Of a DNA stretch of 64,000 nt, positions 24,806-33,559 are shown in pieces; position 1 is the first letter of the stretch; every line of letters begins with the position of its first letter. The position numbers and the translations under genes were made by a program. Source of the stretch: an uncultured Selenomonadaceae bacterium (GTDB taxonomy: Bacteria > Bacillota > Negativicutes > Selenomonadales > Selenomonadaceae); the NCBI GenBank assembly GCA_905234235.1, contig CAJOHN010000002.1, positions 101,863-165,862 of the forward strand, given 5' to 3'. The notes beneath the pieces were generated by a model. The model had not been told where the DNA came from. It made no database searches and saw only the letters and a program-made list of their open reading frames with translations.

Positions 24806-26170
24806 ATGGCAGTGAATACAACGGGCTTTGGCGCATACGATATTCGCGGGATTTATCCCGAAAGTATCAATCAAGAGCTGGCTTATCGAGTGGGCAGAGT
24901 TTTCCCCGAAATTTTTGGAGCAGAAAAAGTCGCTGTTGGTCATGACATTCGGCTTTCGGGGGCGACGCTTTTTGACGCACTGGCTCGCGGGCTCACTGAG
25001 GCAGGTTGCGACGTTTACGACATCGGGCAATGCGGCACCGAGATGGTTTACTTCACGACGGGCTTTAATAACTTCGACGGCGGCATTATGATTACCGCTT
25101 CCCACAATCCAAAAGAATATAACGGCATGAAATTCGTTGGTAAGGGCGTGCGTCCCGTTGCGCCTAAGAGTGGTTTGTTGGCTGTCAAAGCGGCGGTCGA
25201 GGATGAAACTCGCGATTGGTCGTTCCGCAAAGCAACCGGCACCGTCCGCAGGATTGACATTATGCCGGATTATATTGATTGTCTCTTGTCTTATGTCAAT
25301 GTCGACAGCCTTAAGCCGTTCAAAGTCGTCATAAACACCGGCAACGGTTCGGCAGGTCCGATTATTAACGAGCTGGAAAAATTTTTGCCCTTCGAGATTG
25401 TCAAGGTTCATAACAATTCAGATGGGCACTTCCCGAACGGCGTACCGAATCCATTACTCCAAGACGCCCGCGCAGAAACTTCCAAAGCTGTTATCGAAAG
25501 CGGCGCAGATTGCGGTGTTGCTTTTGACGGCGACTTTGACAGGTGTTTTTTATTCGACGAAACGGGCGGCTTTATCGAGGGTTATTATATGGTCGGGTTA
25601 CTCGCCGAAGCTTTTTGCAGTAAGAATCCCGGCGAAAAAATTATCTACGACCCCCGCGCCATTTGGAATACGATTGACATTGTCGAAAGTCTCGGCGGCA
25701 AGCCGATTATGTGTCGTTCGGGGCACGTTTACATAAAGGAAATGATGCGTGCGGAAAATGCGATTTACGGCGGCGAAATGTCCGCTCATCACTACTTCCG
25801 CGATTTTTGTTATTGCGATAGCGGCATGATTCCTTGGCTCCTCGCGCTTGAACTCCTTAGCCGCACCGATAAAACTTTGTCGCAACTTATGGCGGAACGT
25901 ATTGCTAAATATCCCGTCAGCGGCGAGATTAATACCAAAGTTTCAAGTACTGATAAGGTTAAAGAAATTATGGCTAAGATTGAGGAGCTTTATGGCAAGG
26001 ACGGCAAAGTCAGCAAGATTGACGGGTTGAGCATTGACTTTGACGATTGGCGATTCAATCTGCGCGGCTCACAAACCGAACCTTATATCCGCCTTAACGT
26101 CGAGGCTCGCGGCGATAAAACTTTGCTGGAAAATAAACGCGACGAATTGCTTGCGATAATTCGCGGCTGA
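24806..26170 (+). CDS. manB: Phosphomannomutase/phosphoglucomutase
   Basis: The 454-residue protein is an alpha-D-phosphohexomutase of the AlgC/ManB type, interconverting hexose 6- and 1-phosphates to feed sugar nucleotides. It begins FGAYDIRGIYPESINQE; the phosphoserine loop is MITASHNPKEYNGMKF, the metal loop DGDFDRCFLFDE, the sugar loop GGEMSAHHYF and the C-terminal phosphate loop LRGSQTEPYIRLNVEA. A good AAGGAG site precedes the ATG. It lies between envelope sugar genes and a second, broken, hexomutase. Mannose or glucose preference cannot be set from sequence alone. Confidence 0.92.
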   Translation: MAVNTTGFGAYDIRGIYPESINQELAYRVGRVFPEIFGAEKVAVGHDIRLSGATLFDALARGLTEAGCDVYDIGQCGTEMVYFTTGFNNFDGGIMITASHNPKEYNGMKFVGKGVRPVAPKSGLLAVKAAVEDETRDWSFRKATGTVRRIDIMPDYIDCLLSYVNVDSLKPFKVVINTGNGSAGPIINELEKFLPFEIVKVHNNSDGHFPNGVPNPLLQDARAETSKAVIESGADCGVAFDGDFDRCFLFDETGGFIEGYYMVGLLAEAFCSKNPGEKIIYDPRAIWNTIDIVESLGGKPIMCRSGHVYIKEMMRAENAIYGGEMSAHHYFRDFCYCDSGMIPWLLALELLSRTDKTLSQLMAERIAKYPVSGEINTKVSSTDKVKEIMAKIEELYGKDGKVSKIDGLSIDFDDWRFNLRGSQTEPYIRLNVEARGDKTLLENKRDELLAIIRG

Positions 26171-26184
26171 TGGTGGAGGCGAAT

Positions 26185-27927
26185 ATGAGCTTAAATATTT
26201 ACGGCTTATCGGAGGGAGTTTTTAAGGCTTGTCAATTTTTGGGCTTGAAATTTCCGACGGAAGCCATAAATAAGCCAAACCCCGTTCCGTCCGATTATTT
26301 CGGCGATGATTTCGAGCTTGATTCAGTTGCAAAAAATAAGTTACGCGCCGAACGAAATTGGACAGAAGAAATATTTGAAAAGCGGTATCAATATTTCGCC
26401 AACATATTCTCAAATCAAAAGCCGCTTAAGCAAACCAAAACAGATTTGAATGTTTTCTTCTGCGATCATGTACTTTTTTCCGCAAAACAGGGAGCAAGCA
26501 TCGCTGATTATTTTGACTTTGAATTTTACAACAAGCCGTTTTCACTTCGGCGTACGTTCAGAGTAAATAAATCTTCCATACAAACTCAAGTTATTTGCAA
26601 TGATTTTATGGCTAGGAGATTGTTGAACGACAAAGCCAAGACAAATCGACTTTTTGCCGGTTTTCTTCACAGAGATTGGCTTGATACTCGAACTTGTACC
26701 TTTGAAGACTTTAAAATTTTCGTAGAAAAACACCCGCGATTTTTTTCAAAACCGGTCATTGGAAGTTTTGGCAAGGGAGCCGAAATTATCAGTACCGATT
26801 CAGACGACGAACTTGATAAAGTTTTTGAGAATCTCAAAAGCAGACACCGCCTTTTGGAAGAAATTGTCAAACAGCATGAAGATACGGCTTCTTTTTGCCC
26901 CGATACCGTCAACACAATCCGAGTTTATACTATTCTCGACACGCATAACGTCGTTCATATTTTGGTAACCAACGGGAGATTAGGCAGAGTAGGCGGCGTT
27001 GTAGACAATGTCCACGTGGGCGGCGGTTGTTTCGTAACTATGGACACAAAGACCGGAATAATTATTTCCGACGGTTTAACCAGAGACCATGAACGCCTCC
27101 CAAAACATCCCGATACAGGTAAAACTTTCAAAGGGTTTCGTTATCCTTGTTGGGATAAGGTGCGTGCTGTTGTTAAGAAGATGGCAAAAATGATACCGTC
27201 GGTGCGTCATATAGCTTGGGATATAGCCGTAACCGACAAAAACGAAGCCATATTGATAGAGGCGAATGGTAACTTCCCCGCCTTAGATATTCAACAAGCC
27301 CCCGATGATGTCGGCAGGCAATATCTTTATGAACCTTTCCTTGAGGAGATAAAAAAATACAACGAAGACCAAATGCGGCTTTTGGGCTGGCGCGTCAATA
27401 ATCTGCGAGATTTTGATGACGCTTACGATACTCCGTTGCGCGATGATTCAAGATTAAAATTCGCAATGAGTAAACTTATTCCCGACTGCGCAAGTCTGAT
27501 TGATTTGGGTTGCAGGAAAAATAAAGCCGCCAAAAAATTTTGTCCCGTCAAATATTATCCCGTTGATTATGAAAAGCATGACGACGAAATTATTGCCTGC
27601 AACTTCAACAGCGGCGAATTCCCCAAGATAAATGCGGATGCTTGCCTCTGCGCCATGACTGCCGAGTATGTTGAACATCTTCCGAGATTTTTAGCTGATA
27701 TGTGCAGTGCCGCGCAGAAACAAATTTTAATGCTCTGCCGCCCCATTGATAGGGAACGTTTCGACGTGTACAGGTGGAAAAATCCTTTCTTAACCGACTT
27801 CACCGAAGAATTTTTGATTAAAACTATGGAGCAAAACGGTTTTCAACTTAATGAACAGTACCCGACTGATAACGCCTCGATTATCCTCTACGACTTCAGG
27901 AAAACTCCGCTCGCAAAGAGCATGTGA
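26185..27927 (+). CDS. Sugar-transfer ATP-grasp fused to methyltransferase-like domain
   Basis: Residues about 90-400 resemble the sugar-transfer-associated ATP-grasp family found in polysaccharide clusters: FFSKPVIGSFGKGAEII (nucleotide lysine), a glycine-rich region VGGVVDNVHVGGGCF and the metal-binding end AWDIAVTDKNEAILIEANGNF. Residues about 425-580 look like a small class I methyltransferase fold: SLIDLGCRKNKAAKKF stands where the SAM glycine loop would be and MTAEYVEHLPRFL where motif IV would be, although the DxGxG motif is degenerate. ATG at 26185 is preferred because GGAGG lies five bases before it; an ATG at 26170 overlaps the upstream stop. Base composition is more AT-rich than its neighbours. 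The context suggests envelope glycan modification; the substrate is unknown. Confidence 0.75.
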   Translation: MSLNIYGLSEGVFKACQFLGLKFPTEAINKPNPVPSDYFGDDFELDSVAKNKLRAERNWTEEIFEKRYQYFANIFSNQKPLKQTKTDLNVFFCDHVLFSAKQGASIADYFDFEFYNKPFSLRRTFRVNKSSIQTQVICNDFMARRLLNDKAKTNRLFAGFLHRDWLDTRTCTFEDFKIFVEKHPRFFSKPVIGSFGKGAEIISTDSDDELDKVFENLKSRHRLLEEIVKQHEDTASFCPDTVNTIRVYTILDTHNVVHILVTNGRLGRVGGVVDNVHVGGGCFVTMDTKTGIIISDGLTRDHERLPKHPDTGKTFKGFRYPCWDKVRAVVKKMAKMIPSVRHIAWDIAVTDKNEAILIEANGNFPALDIQQAPDDVGRQYLYEPFLEEIKKYNEDQMRLLGWRVNNLRDFDDAYDTPLRDDSRLKFAMSKLIPDCASLIDLGCRKNKAAKKFCPVKYYPVDYEKHDDEIIACNFNSGEFPKINADACLCAMTAEYVEHLPRFLADMCSAAQKQILMLCRPIDRERFDVYRWKNPFLTDFTEEFLIKTMEQNGFQLNEQYPTDNASIILYDFRKTPLAKSM

Positions 27928-27959
27928 ATAAAAACTTTCTAATCAAAGGAGGACTCATT

Positions 27960-29548
27960 ATGAGTAAAAATGTTGTCAACCTTCCGTCCTTGATAAGCGA
28001 TTACTACACCCTCGCGCCGGATCCGGAGAATAAAACTCAGGGCGTCGCGTTCGGTACGTCAGGGCACAGAGGCAGCTCCAAACTCAAAAGCTTCAACGAA
28101 CAGCATATCCTTGCTATCGCGCAGGCAGTCTACGAATATCGCACCGCCGAAAAAATTCAAGGACCGCTCTATATCGGCGCAGATACTCACGCCCTGTCCG
28201 AGCCCGCACTGCGTTCCTGCGTAGAAGTCCTTGCGGCTAATGGCGTCGACATTATCCTCCAAGACGAATTCAAACCCGTCCCGACGCCCGTCGTCAGCCG
28301 TATCATCCTCGCGCATAACTACGAACGTAAAGAGGCTAAACAAGCCGACGGTATCGTTATCACGCCTTCGCACAATCCTCCGACTGACGGCGGCATTAAG
28401 TACGACCCGACTACCGGCGGACCTGCCAGCGCGGAAACTACCAAGATAATCCAAAACCGCGCTAACGAAATTATTGCTCAGGGCGTCGACAAAGTTGTTA
28501 AGCGCGTCCCGTTCGAGAAAGCCGTTAAGATGGACAACGTCCACTTTATGGATTACATGCGCCCCTACGTCGAGGCTCTCAGCCGCGTTATCGATATGGA
28601 CGCCGTTATCAACAGCGGCTTAAACGTCGGCGCAGACCCGCTCGGCGGCTCCGGCATTTTCTACTGGGATTTGATTAACGAAGTATACAAAATTAAAAAT
28701 CCTATCAAAGTAGTCAACCCCGACATCGATTACACGTTCAGCTTTATGCCGCCCGATCACGACGGTAAAATCCGTATGGACTGCTCGTCGCCGTTCGCTA
28801 TGGCAAATCTCATCGCGCTCAAAGATAAATACGATATTGCATTCGGCAACGATACTGACTACGACCGTCACGGCATTGTTACCCCGCAAGGTTTGATGAA
28901 TCCGAATCATTATCTGGCAGTCGCGATTAAATATTTGTTCACGCACCGCGACGGTTGGAGCAAGTCTCCAGCTCGTTGATTGATAAAGTCGCGGAAGAAA
29001 TCGGACGTAAGCTCTGTGAGGTTCCCGTCGGCTTTAAATGGTTCGTTGACGGCTTGTTTGATGGCTCAATGGGCTTCGGCGGCGAAGAGTCTGCGGGCGC
29101 GTCGTTCCTGTGCAAAGACGCAAGCGTTTGGACGACCGATAAAGACGGCATTATTATGGACTTGCTCGCTATCGAAATCACCGCCAAGACCGGCAAGAAT
29201 CCTTCCGAACATCATAAAGAACTTACCGATAAGCACGGCGAATTTTTCTATGCCCGTAAAGATACGCCCGCGACGCCCGAACAAAAAGCCGCGCTCGGCA
29301 AATTGGCTCCCGAAAATCTCAAGGCTGATACGCTCGCGGGCGCGAAAATTACCGGCAAATTCACGAAGGCTCCCGGAAACGGCGCGTCAATCGGCGGCTT
29401 GAAAGTCGTTACGGATAAGGGCTGGTTCGCGGCGCGTCCGTCCGGCACCGAAGATATGTGCAAAGTCTACGCCGAAAGTTTCGTCAGCGCGGATCATCTT
29501 AAGCAAATTCAAAAAGAGGCGCAAGAAATTGTTGCGTCCGTTGTGTGA
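27960..29548 (+). pseudogene. pgm: Phosphoglucomutase, broken by frameshift/deletion
   Basis: The two halves of an E. coli-type phosphoglucomutase (about 546 residues) lie in different frames. The first (27960-28979, 339 residues) has FGTSGHRGSS, the phosphoserine loop ITPSHNPPTDGG and the metal loop GNDTDYDRHG, then stops shortly after THRDGWSKS. The second continues in another frame from about 28966 with [16 protein letters not shown], the sugar loop [10 protein letters not shown] and phosphate loop RPSGTEDMC, ending at 29548. Compared with E. coli Pgm about eight residues are missing at the junction, so roughly 25 bases appear deleted rather than one slipped base. AAAGGAGG precedes the ATG at 27960. 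It may be a true inactivation or an assembly fault; separate subunits are unlikely but possible. Confidence 0.8.
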
Positions 29549-29570
29549 TTAATTTAATGGAGGTTTTATC

Positions 29571-31124
29571 ATGGCTCTTACTTTAAAGTCCGGATTCAGC
29601 TTCGATTACGATAATCTTTTCGGCGAAGGCAAAGTTACCGAAGAAGATATCGACTTCGCCGCCCTCAGAAAAGCTCACGAGGCTATGAAAGTCATGCGCG
29701 AGACCGGTTTTATCAAAGCGCACCTCAGCAAAGACGGCAACCCCGAAAAAGTTTACTTCTCCAAACTGCCCTACATCACCGAAGAAAACGGCAAGCTCAA
29801 TCTCAACAGCCCCGCCAGTATTCAACGTCTCCACGACTTCACCGAGAAAATCCGCAACAACGTTGACGCGGTTGTTTCGCTCGGTATCGGCGGCTCGTTC
29901 TTGGGCAATAAGGTTTTGTTCGATATTTTCTGCGGCGAATTCTGGAACACTTGGACGACCGAACAGCGTAAAGGTTTGCCGAAAGTTTATTTCAGCGGAC
30001 AGAACATTGACCCGCGCAGAACCGGCGACATCATCAATCACCTCAAGGCAATGGCGGCGGCTCATCATCACGCTATGCACCACGAGCTTGGGCATAAACA
30101 TTCGCACGATAAAGAATACAATCATAACAACCCCGAAGTTTCGCACAGCCACGACCCGAATTTGAAAATTGATCATAAGTTCAAAGTCATGCTGATTTGC
30201 ATTTCCAAGAGCGGCGGCACCCTCGACACCATGAGTAATTTTATGGTTATCCTCGACGCGCTTAAAAAAGATGAGAATATCGAGGTTGAAATCGTCGCCG
30301 TAACCGACCCGAACATGGAGAAGAAGACGCTCCTTAAACAAATCGCGGTTGAGAACGGCTGGGAATGCTTTGCTGTGCCCGACGGCGTTGGCGGACGCTT
30401 CACTGTTTTCTGCGAAGTCGGACTTTCGACGGCGGCTGTTATCGGCATGGACATTGAAAAATTCTTGCAGGGCGCGCAGGATATGGATAAGGCTTGCCAA
30501 AACGACGACATCTGGCAGAATCCCGCCATGCTCAACGCGGCTCTCAAGGTTGCGGCTTACAAGAAGCACGGGCGCAATATCGAAGTCCTCATGCCCTACG
30601 GCGATTATCTCAAGTCCTTGTCCGAATGGTACATCCAACTGTTGGCTGAATCTCTCGGCAAGCAGTTCGATAAGGAAGGCAACGAGGTTTGCGAAGGACG
30701 TACTCCGTTGGTAGCAGTCGGCACGACCGATATGCATTCCCAGACTCAGCAACATCAGGAAGGCACACTCGATAAAGTCGTTCAGTTTGTCAAGGTTGCG
30801 AAGTGGGCGAACGATTTGACAATCCCGAATGTTTTCCCGAACGTCAAGAAACTCGCGGACATTTCGGGCGTAACGATGGGCGATGCTCTCGAAGTTGCGC
30901 GTCAATCGAACGCGGACGCTCTCAAGTCCAATAAGCGTTTCAATGCTTGCTTCACGCTCCCCGAAGTCAACGAGTATCATCTCGGCGAGCTCATGTATTT
31001 GCTTGCGATGTCGGTTGCTTACGAGGGCGAACTCCTCAATATCGACGCGTTCAATCAGCCGGGCGTCGAGGCTTACAAGCGCATTATGGGTCCGAAACTT
31101 CAAGAACTCAAAGCTAAAGGATAA
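29571..31124 (+). CDS. pgi: Glucose-6-phosphate isomerase with histidine-rich insert
   Basis: Pgi interconverts glucose 6-phosphate and fructose 6-phosphate. The 517-residue protein shows SLGIGGSFLGNK, CISKSGGTLDTMSNF (phosphate-binding loop), GVGGRFTVF and QQHQEGTLDK near the catalytic region. Between residues about 164 and 202 there is an insert with about 15 histidines (HHHAMHHELGHKHSH and a second HSHD group) that ordinary Pgi proteins do not have. The gene follows the broken pgm by 22 bases with a GGAGG site, so both were probably one central carbon operon. The insert could bind metal or be a flexible loop; catalysis should be unaffected if it is surface-exposed. Confidence 0.92.
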   Translation: MALTLKSGFSFDYDNLFGEGKVTEEDIDFAALRKAHEAMKVMRETGFIKAHLSKDGNPEKVYFSKLPYITEENGKLNLNSPASIQRLHDFTEKIRNNVDAVVSLGIGGSFLGNKVLFDIFCGEFWNTWTTEQRKGLPKVYFSGQNIDPRRTGDIINHLKAMAAAHHHAMHHELGHKHSHDKEYNHNNPEVSHSHDPNLKIDHKFKVMLICISKSGGTLDTMSNFMVILDALKKDENIEVEIVAVTDPNMEKKTLLKQIAVENGWECFAVPDGVGGRFTVFCEVGLSTAAVIGMDIEKFLQGAQDMDKACQNDDIWQNPAMLNAALKVAAYKKHGRNIEVLMPYGDYLKSLSEWYIQLLAESLGKQFDKEGNEVCEGRTPLVAVGTTDMHSQTQQHQEGTLDKVVQFVKVAKWANDLTIPNVFPNVKKLADISGVTMGDALEVARQSNADALKSNKRFNACFTLPEVNEYHLGELMYLLAMSVAYEGELLNIDAFNQPGVEAYKRIMGPKLQELKAKG

Positions 31125-31125
31125 G

Positions 31126-31240
31126 ATCATAAGATCATAAGATTAAAAGTGATTAGGGGTTAGTGATTAGGGGTTAGTGGTTAGGGATTACTGAACCCTG
31201 AACCCTGAACCCTTTTCATCTTATAATCTTTTCATCTTAA
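31126..31240. repeat. Large imperfect inverted repeat built from TTAGGGG and AAGATTA units
   Basis: AAGATCATAAGATCATAAGATTAAAAG is followed by three GGGGTTAGTG-type units; downstream come three CCCTGAA units and TTTTCATCTTATAATCTTTTCATCTT. The G-rich and C-rich arms are complementary with mismatches, and so are the AT-rich outer arms, making a long stem-loop after pgi. Confidence 0.65.
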
Positions 31241-31285
31241 AAGTGGTTAGTGGTTGGGGATTTTCAATCATTAGCCACTTTTTTT
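31241..31285 (+). terminator. Probable terminator between pgi and the serpin gene
   Basis: AAGTGG (31241-31246) pairs with CCACTT (31275-31280), followed by a run of T at 31279-31285. It ends 15 bases before the serpin ATG. Confidence 0.6.
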
Positions 31286-31299
31286 GCGGAGGGCTTATC

Positions 31300-32505
31300 A
31301 TGAAAAAATTTTTAGTGGCGGTGATTTTAATGCTGAGTTTAACGCTGACTGCTTGCGCGGAACCTGCGCGGAATCTCTCAACGAGTGTCGACGAATTTTG
31401 TTGGAAATACTTCGCGACTCTCAATCGTGACGAAAATATTTTCTACTCGCCTTACGGGATTAACTCGGCGTTGAGTATCTTGGCGAACGGCGCGACCGGC
31501 GACACCCTTAAAGAAATTCTTGCCGCGCTCGAAGCCGATAACCTCGAAAACCTCAACGCTTGCCATAAAAATTTCTCCGAATACGCCGCCCAAAATTATG
31601 ACAACTTCGCCGAAGCAAACCTTTTGCTTATCGATAAAAAAATTATCGGGCGCGGACTCGATAAAAATTTTAAACGCGTCGTGACTGATGTTTATAAATC
31701 GGCGGCTCGCGAGGCTGACTTTGAAAATAATCTCGTCGGCGAAAAACAAAAAATCTCCCGCTGGGTTAGCGAGAAGACTAAAAATTTTATCCCCGATTAT
31801 AAATCAATCGCCACTCAATCCACGCTTACAGATTTGCTTAACGTCGTTTACTTCAAGGGCACGTGGGCTATTCCGTTCAAAGCTCGCGCCACCGATAAAT
31901 CTGAGTTCAAAAACCGTGACGGCTCAACCGTTGCAGTCGACATGATGAATAAAACTTTCGACAACCAAATCTCCTACCGCGAAGATGACAAGTTCAAGGG
32001 CATTGAACTTCCCTATTCAGCCAACGCCGCAATGTATCTGATTATGCCCGTCGATAATTCTTTGAACGTCGCCGAAGCTTGGAACTCTGAAACTTTTGCC
32101 TACCGCGCAGATTTTCTTGACGGCTTAAAAAATTCGTCAAAGTTCAGAGGCGAGGTTATCGTTCGCCTGCCCAAGTTTGAACTCGATATTGAAAATAACC
32201 TCGTCGAAAATCTTAAGGCAATGGGCATTAAACGCGCATTCACGAACGGCGCAGAATTTTTTAACATCATCAAGGAAACGGCGCTTAAAATTGATAACGC
32301 TCAACACCGCGCCAAAGTCAAAGTCGACGAGCAAGGCACTGAAGCCGCCGCAGTTACGGAGATTATTATGGTCGAGACAGTAGCCATGCCCGATCCCGAA
32401 CCGCCGCGCAGAGTTTATTTTATCGCCGAACGTCCGTTCCTGTTCGTGATTCGCGACGTTCAATCGGGTACAATTTTATTCGCGGGCGTCGTTAATAAAT
32501 TTTGA
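31300..32505 (+). CDS. Serpin, predicted lipoprotein
   Basis: Serpins are suicide inhibitors of serine or cysteine proteases. The 401-residue protein starts with a lipoprotein signal (MKKFLVAVILMLSLTLTAC, lipobox LTAC) so it should be lipid-anchored outside the inner membrane. The serpin fold is evident from ENIFYSPYGINSALSILANGA, LNVVYFKGTWAIPF and the C-terminal RPFLFVIRDVQSGTILFAGVV. The hinge of the reactive loop reads VDEQGTEAAAVT, matching inhibitory serpins (small residues P12-P9), so insertion and inhibition are expected. By hinge counting the scissile bond would lie near VETVAM, but P1 is uncertain. GGAGGGC precedes the ATG. The stop overlaps the convergent secreted-protein gene by 14 bases. 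Confidence 0.92.
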   Translation: MKKFLVAVILMLSLTLTACAEPARNLSTSVDEFCWKYFATLNRDENIFYSPYGINSALSILANGATGDTLKEILAALEADNLENLNACHKNFSEYAAQNYDNFAEANLLLIDKKIIGRGLDKNFKRVVTDVYKSAAREADFENNLVGEKQKISRWVSEKTKNFIPDYKSIATQSTLTDLLNVVYFKGTWAIPFKARATDKSEFKNRDGSTVAVDMMNKTFDNQISYREDDKFKGIELPYSANAAMYLIMPVDNSLNVAEAWNSETFAYRADFLDGLKNSSKFRGEVIVRLPKFELDIENNLVENLKAMGIKRAFTNGAEFFNIIKETALKIDNAQHRAKVKVDEQGTEAAAVTEIIMVETVAMPDPEPPRRVYFIAERPFLFVIRDVQSGTILFAGVVNKF

Positions 32506-33400
32506 ACTTCCCATTAGAGATTTTATAAACGTCGTTGTTCACGTGAAAAGTTGTCGCAGTGAAATCTTTTAATGTTACAGAGCCGTCAGCAAATTTGAAC
32601 GTGACGGCGTTATTTTTTTTGCTGTAGGAAGTTTGGAAATCGAGATTGTCAAACGTAAGTGTATCTTTGTCGTCGAAACCACTAATAGACGCGCCATTGT
32701 AATTACCCGCCGCAAAATTAAATTCATAACCGCTACCATCAACAGTAACTTTTTTATTGATTGCACTTGCTTTCAACGTAATTACTTTACCTTTTACGGA
32801 AAGCCCAGCGGTCGATTTAACGCCCTTAACCGTAGCCAATGTATCAAAGGGTTTTTTGTTGTAAGTGATAGCGTTATCAGCGAGCGTGTAACCTGCCGTC
32901 TTCGTCTGTTTGTAAGTCGCTGTAGTCTTGTTGCGGCTCCAAACTTTAGTCGTCGAAGGTTTGGTAACGTCTTTAGCAAGTTTGAGAGTATAGCCGTCGC
33001 TGACTGTAACATTTTTCTTGTTAAGAGAGGCATCGGAAACAGTGACGGTTGAGCCATTTAATGAAATATCGTCGAGAGATTTAACGCCGTCGACAGAGAT
33101 TACTGCATTGTCAGATGTGAGATAAATTGCCGTCGTATCGGTGAATGTCCAGGAATTCTTTTCAAGTTTCGTTCCGTCGATATTGACAGCCGACAAACTC
33201 GCCGCACCGACAAGAGTAACAGATGCGTCGCCGACCGTAATAATTACATCATCGCCGCTTGTCTGACTTGAGTAATAATTACCCGGAACGCTACTGCCGC
33301 CGCTGAGAGTTGAGCCGTCGCCGTCGTAATTGTAGATAAAGTCGTCGGAACTTGTCCCTACTACGAGGCTGTTGGCTGTGCTGTTAGAAATCTCTGCCAT
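32492..33400 (-). CDS. Secreted repeat-type surface protein, function unknown
   Basis: The 302-residue protein is acidic, rich in Thr, Ser, Val, Asp and Asn, has no cysteine and no classical signal peptide. It begins EISNSTANSLVVGTSSDDFIYNYDGDGS, resembling N-termini of RTX or hemolysin-like proteins, and the body repeats beta-strand units such as DGVKSLDDISLNGSTVTVSDASLNKK, VKGVKSTAGLSVKGKVITL and FDDKDTLTFDNL. Such proteins are typically exported by type I secretion and are common as multi-copy surface proteins in Negativicutes; no export genes are nearby. A GAGGAG site precedes the ATG. It converges on the serpin gene with a 14-base overlap and no terminator between. Assignment to a named family is tentative. 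Confidence 0.7.
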   Translation of the reverse strand: MAEISNSTANSLVVGTSSDDFIYNYDGDGSTLSGGSSVPGNYYSSQTSGDDVIITVGDASVTLVGAASLSAVNIDGTKLEKNSWTFTDTTAIYLTSDNAVISVDGVKSLDDISLNGSTVTVSDASLNKKNVTVSDGYTLKLAKDVTKPSTTKVWSRNKTTATYKQTKTAGYTLADNAITYNKKPFDTLATVKGVKSTAGLSVKGKVITLKASAINKKVTVDGSGYEFNFAAGNYNGASISGFDDKDTLTFDNLDFQTSYSKKNNAVTFKFADGSVTLKDFTATTFHVNNDVYKISNGKFKIY

Positions 33401-33483
33401 AAGATCATCTCCTCATAAAATTTTTAGTATCCTATACTGATTATATTAGTTATTTTTTTGTCAATTCCTCAAGCGAAAAATTT

Positions 33484-33522
33484 ACAAAAAAAAATTTTCC
33501 CTACCGAGCTGTTCGATAGGGA
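33484..33522 (-). terminator. Terminator of the hybrid histidine kinase gene
   Basis: TCCCTA (33498-33503) pairs with TAGGGA (33517-33522), extended by CGA/TCG; the A-run at 33485-33494 gives a U-run on the minus transcript. Confidence 0.75.
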
Positions 33523-33559
33523 TTAAGATTTTTATGTGATTAAGGGCTGGGGACTTTTT

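Noticed and set aside
29583..31130. Open frame of about 515 codons antisense to pgi
   Set aside because: It mirrors the pgi gene almost exactly, has no family motif or ribosome site, and long antisense frames are common opposite genes with this codon bias.
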